From NCBI GenBank assembly GCA_963722905.1, contig CAVROT010000001.1:1-64000 (forward strand): a DNA stretch of 64,000 bases. Reading direction: 5' to 3'. A program made the position numbers and the translations under genes. This DNA is from CAVROT01 sp963722905 (GTDB taxonomy: Bacteria; Pseudomonadota; Alphaproteobacteria; Rhodobacterales; Rhodobacteraceae). The notes beneath the pieces are model-generated. The model had not been told where the DNA came from. It was given only the letters and a program-made list of their open reading frames with translations, and ran no database searches. Position 1 is the first letter of the stretch, and each line of letters opens with the position of its first letter. Of the stretch, positions 33,185-41,268 are shown one piece after another.

Positions 33185-34000
33185 TCAGTAGTCCCGGCGA
33201 TCGGAGGGATAGCCCAGTCCGACCAACTGCGCTCGACAGCGTTCGTTAAAGTAGTCGATAAGTTCGGGCGGGACCATCTTGCTAAAGTTATATGACCTGC
33301 GCTTCCAGTAAAATGCGTTGTCCCTGGCCGTTTTCAGATCGGCGCGCTTCAATATGTCGTCCACCGCCCGATCGTTTCGTTGAAGGCCGAGGAATCCGGC
33401 GATTTCCCGTACTCCGGCGTCGGGGTCTGCAAAGAGGTCTTCGTAGCAAACCTCAAGATACGGTTTCTGCGTGCCGAACTCTCGCCAGAATTGCATATAG
33501 CAGGATAGGTATCCCGATAGGCCGAGGAACCATGGATACCCGTCCTCGTCGGCAAAACTGTCGATGTAGAACCTGAACTCGCCATCCGCTATGATGTCTT
33601 CTACCGACTTGATTTTCCTGTCGATGAAATGCGCCGAATAACCCTTGTGCCCGGCGTAGTTCATGGATGACAGGAGGATGTCCAACGGGTGGCGCCGGAT
33701 CGTGATCGCTCCCATCGATTCCATGGGGCATTTCGACATCCTTCGGTGCCCCGGATACAGATGGGTCTTCGTGACATGCACGGGGTTGCCGAATAGCGTT
33801 ACCGTCTCGCGATCCTCGGGATACTCGTTATGGAAGGCCGACAGCCTGTATGGCGATTGTCCCGGCTCGGCAAGTAAGCCCTCCAGCAACACGCGAAGCC
33901 AAGTGCTGCCGGACTTCGGATACGACCCCAGCCAAAACACCTGCTCCTTGGAAAGGTAAGCCGGTTCGATCGCGTTGCTGCGCTTCGGGTCGATCGACAC
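33185..34000 (-). CDS. sulfotransferase domain protein
   Basis: A 271-residue cytoplasmic enzyme that should transfer sulfate from PAPS to a hydroxyl. The 5'-phosphosulfate loop is FWLGSYPKSGSTWLRVLLEG and the 3'-phosphate motif is ITIRRHPLDILLSSMNY; both are well kept. YLEVCYEDLFADPDAGVREI and the C-terminal KRRSYNFSKMVPPEL also match. GTG at 34000 is chosen because GGGAGG lies 8 bases upstream; an ATG at 34036 is possible. Its composition is less GC-rich than the flanking genes. In this operon it probably sulfates a sugar of the exported polysaccharide. Confidence 0.88.
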   Translation of the reverse strand: MSIDPKRSNAIEPAYLSKEQVFWLGSYPKSGSTWLRVLLEGLLAEPGQSPYRLSAFHNEYPEDRETVTLFGNPVHVTKTHLYPGHRRMSKCPMESMGAITIRRHPLDILLSSMNYAGHKGYSAHFIDRKIKSVEDIIADGEFRFYIDSFADEDGYPWFLGLSGYLSCYMQFWREFGTQKPYLEVCYEDLFADPDAGVREIAGFLGLQRNDRAVDDILKRADLKTARDNAFYWKRRSYNFSKMVPPELIDYFNERCRAQLVGLGYPSDRRDY

Positions 34001-34048
34001 TGCTGTCCTCCCAGGGTTTCGTCCGTCCGGTCGCAATCGACACGGCCC

Positions 34049-35201
34049 CTACCCCATCATCCGCCGCCGTTCCAGTTCCGCGTTCGCGGCGCCCAGCCGG
34101 TCCTCGGGGAGGGGCTGGCGCCCGACCCATGCGGCGAAGCGCTCTAGCCCCTTGTCCAGGTCGACATTGGCGTGCACGCCCAGCAGCGCGGCCAGGCGGG
34201 TCACGTCGGCGGCGTTGTGGCGGATGTCGCCCACGCGGTACTGGCCGGTGACGCGAAGGTCTGGCTTTGCTCCGAAGGCCAGCGACAGTTCGCGGGCGAT
34301 CTCGACCACCGGCGTGGCGTGGCCCGACCCGACGTTGATTGCGCCGCCGGGGGCGTCGGGCCGGGCGACGGCGGCGGCGAAGGCGGTGGCCACGTCCGAG
34401 ACGTGGACGAAATCGCGGCTCTCGGCGCCGTCCTCGAAGATCGGCAGGTCCAGGCCGCGGCGGATGCGCGTCGAGAAGATCGACAGGATGCCGGTGTAGG
34501 GGTTCGTCAGCGACTGACCCTCGCCATAGACGTTCTGCAGCCGCAGGATGGCGTTGCCGATCCCCAGCGCGTCGCAGGCGATGGCCACCAGAATCCTCCT
34601 GCGCCAGCTTGGTCGCCGCGTAGATCGAGGCAGGGGCGGTGGCGTCGTCCTCGCGCGTGGCCGTCAGCGTCAGCGGCGCGCCGGTGTCGGGATCGACCGG
34701 ATCCCATGGCGCGTCCCCCGCCTTGGCGGCGGCAAGGCGGGCGGCGGAGCGCCCGCGCGGCACGATCCGGCTGCCGTCGGCCCTGAGGTACGCGCCCTCG
34801 CCGTAGACCGAGCGGGACGAGGCCAGCACGACCCGGTCGAGACGTCCCGGCGCATCGGCGATGGCCTGCATCAGCAGCGCCGTGCCCTGGCTGTTGACTG
34901 CGTTGTAGCGCGCGATCTGATACATCGACTGCCCGGTGCCCGTCTCGGCCGCCAGATGCACGACCGCCCGCACCCCCTCCAGCGCATGCACCAGCGCCTC
35001 CGGATCAAGGACCGAACCGCGGTGGAAGTCGACGCCCGGGCCCTCCAGCCAGTCCAGCGCGCCGTCGCGGCCCGGCACGGTCCCGTGCACCTGCGCCCCG
35101 AGAGGGTCGAGGATGCGGACTTCCAGCCCGTCGTCGATGAGACGACGCGCCAGATGCGTGCCGATAAAGCCCGCGCCGCCGGTGATCAGGACGTCCGGCA
35201 T
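34049..35201 (-). pseudogene. NAD-dependent sugar epimerase/dehydratase, single frameshift
   Basis: The first frame has the Rossmann motif VLITGGAGFIGTHLARRLID, then VHLAAETGTGQSMYQIARYN, SSRSVYGEGAY and the catalytic region SIYAATKLAQED. One extra base near 34593 breaks the frame. Without it the next codons read LVAIACDALGIGNAILRLQN, then VYGEGQSLTNPYTGIL, FEDGAESRDFVHVSDV and INVGSGHATPV to the normal end at 34049. The product would be about 380 residues, an extended SDR acting on a nucleotide sugar (4-epimerase or dehydratase). Both parts are well conserved, so decay is recent or the sequence has an error. Confidence 0.85.
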
Positions 35202-35205
35202 GCGC

Positions 35206-35910
35206 TCAGGCTGCGCCCCGTTCGCCGGCCTCGGCCAGGTAACGATCCTGCTCGGCCCGCCACAGGTCGCCGAAGTCGACCTTCTGCCAGTCGTCGAACC
35301 ACGGCCCGCCGTTGGTATAGTGGATGCAGTTGGGCGGGGTTTCGGGCTTGGGATACTCGCCTTCGAGGAAGTTCCACCCGAGGTCCAGCGCCCCGATCTC
35401 GGAATCGTCCAGCCACGAGAACCGGTGCAGGTATGCGGGGCTTTCTGAGTTGACGACTGCCGGCGTCAGGGCGCGCACCCTGGGGTGGGCCGCGTCGAAC
35501 AGCATGAACGACGACCAGTTCTTGCGCGGGTAGACGGTCTGCTGCTTGCCGTCCATCTTGACCGCGTTGGCCGGGGTGTAGTCGTGCTGGACGACGTGCA
35601 GCGCCTTGTCGGCCTCGATCCCGTCGAAGATCGACCAGACATCGGTCGTGAAGAGGAAATCGCAGTCGACGAAGATCGACCAGCCGTCGTGCGCCGAGAG
35701 CCACGGGGTCAGGAACCGGGTGATCGAGAACTCGGTCGCCGCGTTGTCGCCGTCGCGGGTGTAGAGCCCGAGCTCGCGCAGCGCGGGCTGCTTGAGCGGA
35801 TAGACCTCGACCGGCCGGCTGGCGTGGCGGCGGATCGAATGGCGGCAGACCTGCCATGCGATGTCCTCGCGCGAATCCCATCCGACGTAGATCTTGAGTG
35901 CCTTGGTCAT
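35206..35910 (-). CDS. glycosyltransferase-like protein (nucleotide-sugar transferase fold)
   Basis: A 234-residue cytoplasmic protein. It opens KIYVGWDSREDIAWQVCRHS, and the DxD-like metal motif is FVDCDFLFTTDVWSIF. The end DLGWNFLEGEYPKPETPPNC and IHYTNGGPWFDDW is typical of the small GT-A-like proteins of alphaproteobacterial polysaccharide loci. The donor and acceptor are unknown. It lies 4 bases before the epimerase start and 34 bases after the coiled-coil gene, so it belongs to the same transcript. Confidence 0.8.
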   Translation of the reverse strand: MTKALKIYVGWDSREDIAWQVCRHSIRRHASRPVEVYPLKQPALRELGLYTRDGDNAATEFSITRFLTPWLSAHDGWSIFVDCDFLFTTDVWSIFDGIEADKALHVVQHDYTPANAVKMDGKQQTVYPRKNWSSFMLFDAAHPRVRALTPAVVNSESPAYLHRFSWLDDSEIGALDLGWNFLEGEYPKPETPPNCIHYTNGGPWFDDWQKVDFGDLWRAEQDRYLAEAGERGAA

Positions 35911-35944
35911 GTCCTGCTCCAGTTTGCGCGGGCCGACAGCGGCG

Positions 35945-36334
35945 TCACGACCGCCCCAGCCGGCGCGACACGGCCCGCAGGGGCGCCGTCACCCGCCACG
36001 ACGTACTGCTCCGCATCGCGGCGACGACGCGTTCGTTCTCGGCCCATGCGACTTCCAGCGAGGCGGCGTGCGCCTTCAGCCCGACGGCCGCCTCGCCCAT
36101 GAGGTTGTCGCGCTCGTCCCTGACCTCGGCCAGCTCGTCGCGCAGGCGGGCGGTCGCGTCCCGGGCCGCGGCGACCTCTTCCTGCATGCGGACAAGCTCG
36201 CGCGCGAGGACCGCTATCTCGTGCATCCGCTCGTCGAGCAGAGCACGGGATGCGTCGGATCCGGGCGGCAGAGACGGACCGGCTGCCGGCGCATGCTCTT
36301 TCGGCTTCGCCCCCTCGACTTGGGTCGCATTCAT
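35945..36334 (-). CDS. coiled-coil protein with glycosyltransferase-tail motif
   Basis: A 129-residue hydrophilic protein. Residues about 28-95 form a long charged heptad region (DERMHEIAVLARELVRMQEE, RDATARLRDELAEVRDERDN), followed by RSSTSWRVTAPLRAVSRRL. That last motif (S-T-S-W-R-x-T-x-P-L-R) is common at the ends of large multi-domain glycosyltransferases and chain-length or scaffold proteins. It may be a separate piece of such a protein, acting as a membrane-near anchor or length ruler. No enzymatic domain is present. It lies between two glycosyltransferase genes with gaps of under 40 bases. Confidence 0.6.
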   Translation of the reverse strand: MNATQVEGAKPKEHAPAAGPSLPPGSDASRALLDERMHEIAVLARELVRMQEEVAAARDATARLRDELAEVRDERDNLMGEAAVGLKAHAASLEVAWAENERVVAAMRSSTSWRVTAPLRAVSRRLGRS

Positions 36335-36371
36335 GTCGGGCGGTCCGCTTCTGGTCAGAGCATTTCACTTA

Positions 36372-38630
36372 TCATGCGACGGTTCGGATGGAACTGGCAA
36401 GCGGACGTACCGCATGCCGGGCGGCGTGGTGCCTGTGGGCCTCGTCGAGGACGTCCAGGACCTGATCGCGCAGGGCCGCCTCCGAATAGTCCGTCATCAG
36501 GCGCCGCTGGCCCGCGTGGGCCATCGCCCGGCAGACGTCCGGGCGCGCGATGAGCAGGTCCAGCGCCGCCTCCCATTCGCCGTCGTCGACCGGCAGGCCG
36601 CGTCCGCCGCGCATGCAATCGTCGTAGGCCATGCCGCCCGTGGCGACGACCGCCATGCCGGCGGAAGTGTATTCGACCCATTTCGTGTTGGCCTTGACTG
36701 CGTTGAACGGCGTGCGTGCCAGCGGACAGATCCCGATGTCCCAGGCGCGGTCTGAAAGGGCCCCGACGAACGCCGCATAGTCGCGCACCGGCGCCACGGT
36801 GCGGGCGCGGTCGCCGAATCGCATGAAGCTGGCCGGCATTGGAATTGAGCCGAAGAGCTCGAACGCTATCTCCGGGTGCCGGTCCAGGATCGCCTCTACG
36901 GCGGGGCGCGCGATCTCGAAGTCGTGGGCGTGGTCGAAGCCCATGTAGCCGATGCGGCGGATCGGACCGTCCGGGGGTCGGCGCCGCACCCGGGCGGCGC
37001 AGTAGATGTCCCCGTGGCGGATCGGCCGGCGGAAGCCCTGGGCGCGGAGCCGGTGATGCAGCGCCTCCGTGGAGCAGTAGATCAGGTCGGCGCCCTCCAG
37101 CAGGGTGCGCACGGTCAGCAGCTTTCTCGGCGCGTTGTGGGAACGGTACTTCGCAGCTCCGATCTCGGGTGGAATGTTCAGCAGGTCGTCGTCCACGTGC
37201 ACGACCAGCGGCACGTTCAATTCCTCAGCCGCCGCCAGTATCGCGGACGCGTGCGGGCCGCTGTAGCGGCAGCACACGATCGTGTCCGGCCGGGCCGACG
37301 CGATGCGGTCCCGCAACCAGATCATCCCGGGCCCGAACAAAGCCCCGTCGCCGTTGTCGCGGATCATCTCGGCCTCGGTGGTGAGGCTGACGTGCACCCG
37401 CCCTTCCGCCACCAGCGGGGCCAGCGGCCTGAGAAACGAAAGCTGAAGGGTCGGCACGGGGCCGTTCGCGATGAAGAGGAGCCTGCGCGCGCGGTCCGGG
37501 GCCGGCCGGACCGGGGGATGCGCCGCGTCGCGCGCCCGCGCCCCGGACGTCACCGCGGGGACGGGCGTGCCCGGATCCCGCGCAAGCCGGCCGGCCGAAT
37601 TGAGGACCGTGCGCACCTGGTCCTTCAGCATCGCGGCGTCGTAGTGCTCTGCCAGGCGGGCCCTTGCCGCCGCGACCTGAGCCCGGCCGCGCGCCGGATC
37701 GTCCAGCAGAGCGGCGACGGCGCGTACCCATGCCGCCGCGTCCGGCGGCACGCGGCGCCCGGCCCCGTCGGCGCAGGCGAATGCGTAGACCGGCAGGTCG
37801 GAGGCGACCACCGGGATGCCGCCGCGCGTGTACTCGACCCATTTCGTGTCCGCCTTGCAGCGGTTGAACGGATTGTCCTCCAGCGGCGCCAGCCCGACCC
37901 ACCATCCCAGCGTCACCAGCCGGGCCAGATAGTCGTCGTAGGTGGCGGTCTTCGGAATCGCGCGGATCCGGCCGGAATGCGCGGCAAGCCCCGCCGGCGG
38001 TTCAAGGCCGCCGAACAACTCCAGCGTCAGGTCCGGCCGACTGTCCATCAATGCCGCGATGGCGGGCGCGATGGCGGCCAGGTCCGCCGCGTGGCCTCCG
38101 GTGCCCATGTAGCCGATCACCGGACCTGCCGATAGCGGCGGCGGCTGGGCGGGAACCTCGTCCGCCCGAAGGGCGCAGTATATGCGGCCGGCGGTCACCG
38201 GACGGGTGACACCTGCCGCGATCAGCTGCCGGCGCAGCTCCGGCGTCGAGGCATAGACCAGATCGACGGCGTTCAGGTTGGCCAGCAGCGACGCCAGACG
38301 CGCGGGATGGTTGTAGGCCCCGTATTTTTCTTCGCCGAGGGATCGGGGAACGGCGAGCAGATTGTCGTCCAGGTGGAAGATCGACGGGATGCCCAGTCTT
38401 CGGGCCCGCCCGACGACGTCGGTCAGGTTCGGCCGCGTGGCGCGGGAAAGGACAAGATAGTCGGGTCGCAGCCGTTCGAGTATGTCGGCCGTGCCGTCCG
38501 CGTCGAACTTCGGTTCGACCTTCGTAAAGCGCATCTCGCCGGCCAGCGGCCGCAGAAAGCTGATGTCCTGCGTCGCGCTCATGACGTCGGCGACCAACAG
38601 CGCGTGGGGGAGGGGGGCGGGGGCTCTCAT
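36372..38630 (-). CDS. tandem double glycosyltransferase (two related GT-B domains)
   Basis: A 752-residue cytoplasmic protein built of two homologous halves. Half one has SISFLRPLAGE-like QDISFLRPLAGEMRFT, SIFHLDDNLLAVPRSLGEEK, VIGYMGTGGHAADLAAIAPA and CKADTKWVEYTRGGIPVVAS. Half two repeats the order with LQLSFLRPLAPLVA, VVHVDDDLLNIPPEIGAAKY, RIGYMGFDHAHDFEIARPAV and VKANTKWVEYTSAGMAVVAT. Each half resembles a complete GT4-like enzyme, joined by a proline-rich linker near residues 355-385. Such twins can add two alternating sugars. Start and stop overlap the neighbours' reading frames by a few bases, so it is in the operon. Confidence 0.82.
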   Translation of the reverse strand: MRAPAPLPHALLVADVMSATQDISFLRPLAGEMRFTKVEPKFDADGTADILERLRPDYLVLSRATRPNLTDVVGRARRLGIPSIFHLDDNLLAVPRSLGEEKYGAYNHPARLASLLANLNAVDLVYASTPELRRQLIAAGVTRPVTAGRIYCALRADEVPAQPPPLSAGPVIGYMGTGGHAADLAAIAPAIAALMDSRPDLTLELFGGLEPPAGLAAHSGRIRAIPKTATYDDYLARLVTLGWWVGLAPLEDNPFNRCKADTKWVEYTRGGIPVVASDLPVYAFACADGAGRRVPPDAAAWVRAVAALLDDPARGRAQVAAARARLAEHYDAAMLKDQVRTVLNSAGRLARDPGTPVPAVTSGARARDAAHPPVRPAPDRARRLLFIANGPVPTLQLSFLRPLAPLVAEGRVHVSLTTEAEMIRDNGDGALFGPGMIWLRDRIASARPDTIVCCRYSGPHASAILAAAEELNVPLVVHVDDDLLNIPPEIGAAKYRSHNAPRKLLTVRTLLEGADLIYCSTEALHHRLRAQGFRRPIRHGDIYCAARVRRRPPDGPIRRIGYMGFDHAHDFEIARPAVEAILDRHPEIAFELFGSIPMPASFMRFGDRARTVAPVRDYAAFVGALSDRAWDIGICPLARTPFNAVKANTKWVEYTSAGMAVVATGGMAYDDCMRGGRGLPVDDGEWEAALDLLIARPDVCRAMAHAGQRRLMTDYSEAALRDQVLDVLDEAHRHHAARHAVRPLASSIRTVA

Positions 38631-39730
38631 GCGGCGCGCCGGTGCAGGCCGTTCACCAGCAGTCGCGCGAAGCGGGCATAGACCTCGCCGCGGTGCGTCA
38701 CCACGCCCAACCGGTCCAGGAACGCCGCCTGCCGCGCCAGAATCGCGTCAGGCCGCAGCCGCGCTTCCCGCGCGAAGTCCGACCAGGTGCCGGCCCGGTC
38801 GATGTCGGTCAGGCCGGCATAGATGCTGTGGTCCATGATGCCGCCCTCGTCGCGCCAAACCGCCGTCGGTATGCCCGCAAGCACCATGTCGAGGACCACG
38901 GTGGAGGGCGCGGAGATGCCGTAGGCGTAGCGGTCCAGAGCGACACGGTAGATGGGTTCGTTGTTCAGCACGACGTTGCCGGGCAGGGCGACGTTCTGCT
39001 TCAGCACGTACTGCCCGCCCGGATGGGGGCGCATCGTCACGCCGCGGCCCGCGCGGTTCTCGGCGGCGCAAAAGCTGCAGAAATGCTCCATGAAGGACGC
39101 GCCGTGGTTCCCGCTCGCCCGGAGACGGACGGAATGCAGGTTCTCGCAGATCAGGCCGCCGACGGCTTCGGGTCGGTCCGGTGCGGGTACGGCCCTTTGC
39201 AGCAGGGTCGAGGGGCCGGTCACGATGGCCTTGCTGCGGCTGGCGGCGGTCATGGCCGTTTGCATGCGCGGATCGGCCGACCAGGTGCAGATCACGTCCG
39301 CGCCGAACCCGACGTTGCGCCCATGGGCCAGCACATGCTCGCGGTTCTGGAGGAACCCGATGCATTCCAGCCCGTGCTGCAGGGTGACGCGCAGCCAGCC
39401 CCGCGGGGCGATGCGGAAGATCCCGTGAGTCTCGCGGTGCGCGCCGAGATCGGATTCGCTCGACGCGATCAGGATGCCGTGGCGCCCCTGCAGGACGGCG
39501 AGCCCCTCGGCGGCCTGGCCGAAGACATGGACGGGTGCCGCCAGCTCGGCGGAGAGATCCGCCAGCTCGGCCTGCCAGACGCCGCGGGTGTCGCGCTTGA
39601 CGAAACCGTCCGAGCACAGGAACACGATCTCGGCGTCGGTCTCGCGCGCGGCGAGGTACGCCAGCCCCCGAAGGATGTTCATGTCCTGCAGCAGTTGCAC
39701 CACGAAGACGACCGAGGCGCGGGGCGTCAC
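38627..39730 (-). CDS. capsule-type polysaccharide/polyol-phosphate transferase
   Basis: A 367-residue protein starting at GTG 39730, overlapping the upstream gene by 4 bases. RVTLQHGLECIGFLQNREHV carries the QHG motif. Later TMRPHPGGQYVLKQNVALPG and YGISAPSTVVLDMVLAGIPT followed by AVWRDEGG match the CDP-glycerol glycerophosphotransferase / capsule biosynthesis (KpsS-like) group, whose products add polyol phosphate or Kdo to capsular glycans. A frame extending to 39832 exists but overlaps the previous gene. In a Kdo operon a role in the Kdo linker is possible but not shown. Confidence 0.7.
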   Translation of the reverse strand: MTPRASVVFVVQLLQDMNILRGLAYLAARETDAEIVFLCSDGFVKRDTRGVWQAELADLSAELAAPVHVFGQAAEGLAVLQGRHGILIASSESDLGAHRETHGIFRIAPRGWLRVTLQHGLECIGFLQNREHVLAHGRNVGFGADVICTWSADPRMQTAMTAASRSKAIVTGPSTLLQRAVPAPDRPEAVGGLICENLHSVRLRASGNHGASFMEHFCSFCAAENRAGRGVTMRPHPGGQYVLKQNVALPGNVVLNNEPIYRVALDRYAYGISAPSTVVLDMVLAGIPTAVWRDEGGIMDHSIYAGLTDIDRAGTWSDFAREARLRPDAILARQAAFLDRLGVVTHRGEVYARFARLLVNGLHRRAA

Positions 39731-41268
39731 GGCGCGGCGTCCGCCGGGACGTGGCTGGCCGGGCCGGTCGTCGCCCGTGGCAGGCGCGGCGACGGGAACG
39801 GTGCCGCCTTGTCGCTGACGACGATGTCGCAATCCCCGAAGAGGTACTCCGCGACCAGGCCGATGAGGTCGAGCCCCGGCGCGTAGCCCACAGTGGCGTC
39901 CAGCAGCCCGGGACGCGCCACGCTACGGGGCCGGATGGCGCGAGGGACATGGTCTCCCGGCACGAGGAGGCGTCGCCGTCGCGGGGCCGCGGCCGTGTCC
40001 TGCGCGGTTCCCTCGGCGACCGCGGGCCTCAGCCGTTCCCAGGCCGCGGGGGTCATGTCGACCGCGACGCGACCGGACGCGTCGATGCCAAGCGCGACGT
40101 CGCACTTCGACCCGTCCTGCCCGAGGAACGGATGGTTGACCGACAGCGCTCGGTGCCGGTTGGCCGCAGCCGACAGTGCCCCGGGCGACCGGTAGCCCTG
40201 CACGATCAGCAGCGGCCGCGGGTCCGCCGGGCGGTCCGTTGCGGAGACCTGCGTCAGGAAGTCGGCCAGCCGCGCGGCCTCGGTCCCCGGATCGCCGGTC
40301 CCGGACAGGAGCCGGCCCAGTTCGGCGACGGCTTCGCGCCGCAGCCGCAGCCGGTCGTTCGTCAGGTCATCGACGATCCGCCCCGCGTCGCGGTAGATCA
40401 GCGCATCGAAGGCCGCATAGAGGGGATAGCCTGCCGACAGCACCTGCGTCCCCCCCAAGAGTGCCGTCAGCACACGGTTCATGGACTTCACGGTCGAGAA
40501 GCGCTGGCCGTTGACCGGCAGGAACGACACCAGCGACGTGGCCAGCAGGCCGGCCTGCCGCGACTCGCTCCATTCCTCGATCTCCCAGGGGACGGGCAGC
40601 CGCGCCAGTCCCTCAAGCCGGTCGGTCGTCATCGCCCGCGGATTGGTCAGCACCCGCAGCCGGGCCGTCCAGCCGGCACGCGCGAAGACCGCCAGACGCG
40701 ATCCGAACGCCGCCAGATCCTCCAGCCCGACCTGGAAGTCCCGATTGTCGCCGATCCCGAACCACGCAATGTCGATCGTCCGGTCGCGGCGCGCGCGGGC
40801 GGCGGCGTCCTCGGCCGCCGCGGCCACGTCGTCCAGGTCGACATCGTCATGGGGGTCGTTGATCACATGCGCCGGACACCCCGGCAAGAGCGCCTCCAGA
40901 CGGCGCTGCATCGGCGGTGTGGCGCAGAGCGCGAAATCCAGATGCCCGGCGATCTGGGCCAGCCAGCCACGGATATGGGTAAAGTCGGCGTTCTCGCCCT
41001 GGCTGTAGTAGTCGTCGAAGACGTCGATCCCGATGCGGACGCCGGCCTCGCGCAGGCGGCGGGCCAGGGCGATCGCGCGGCCGTCGTAGACCTTGGTGAC
41101 GATTGCGGCGTCGATGTCGGGTGGCGCCGCGCCGTCGACGTCATCGATCCGGCGCACGTCCAGGTGGTGACCCATCGCCGCCAGCCGGGGACGCAGACGG
41201 TCGTATCGGATGCGCACGCCGGCGCTGGTCAGCGCCTGGCTGTCGGCGACATAGGCTGCGATCCGCAT
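39727..41268 (-). CDS. glycosyltransferase-like protein, unknown specificity
   Basis: A 513-residue protein. It begins MRIAAYVADSQALTSAGVRI, RYDRLRPRLAAMGHHLDVRR, the pattern of a GT4-type N-terminal Rossmann domain. The middle has IDVFDDYYSQGENADFTHIR, DIAWFGIGDNRDFQVGLEDL and SLVSFLPVNGQRFSTVKSMN. The C-terminal 150 residues (RPLLIVQGYRSPGALSAAAN onward) are less conserved and may form a separate domain. The ATG overlaps the previous stop (TGATG). It is probably a cytoplasmic enzyme acting in polysaccharide assembly; substrate unknown. Confidence 0.65.
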   Translation of the reverse strand: MRIAAYVADSQALTSAGVRIRYDRLRPRLAAMGHHLDVRRIDDVDGAAPPDIDAAIVTKVYDGRAIALARRLREAGVRIGIDVFDDYYSQGENADFTHIRGWLAQIAGHLDFALCATPPMQRRLEALLPGCPAHVINDPHDDVDLDDVAAAAEDAAARARRDRTIDIAWFGIGDNRDFQVGLEDLAAFGSRLAVFARAGWTARLRVLTNPRAMTTDRLEGLARLPVPWEIEEWSESRQAGLLATSLVSFLPVNGQRFSTVKSMNRVLTALLGGTQVLSAGYPLYAAFDALIYRDAGRIVDDLTNDRLRLRREAVAELGRLLSGTGDPGTEAARLADFLTQVSATDRPADPRPLLIVQGYRSPGALSAAANRHRALSVNHPFLGQDGSKCDVALGIDASGRVAVDMTPAAWERLRPAVAEGTAQDTAAAPRRRRLLVPGDHVPRAIRPRSVARPGLLDATVGYAPGLDLIGLVAEYLFGDCDIVVSDKAAPFPSPRLPRATTGPASHVPADAAP

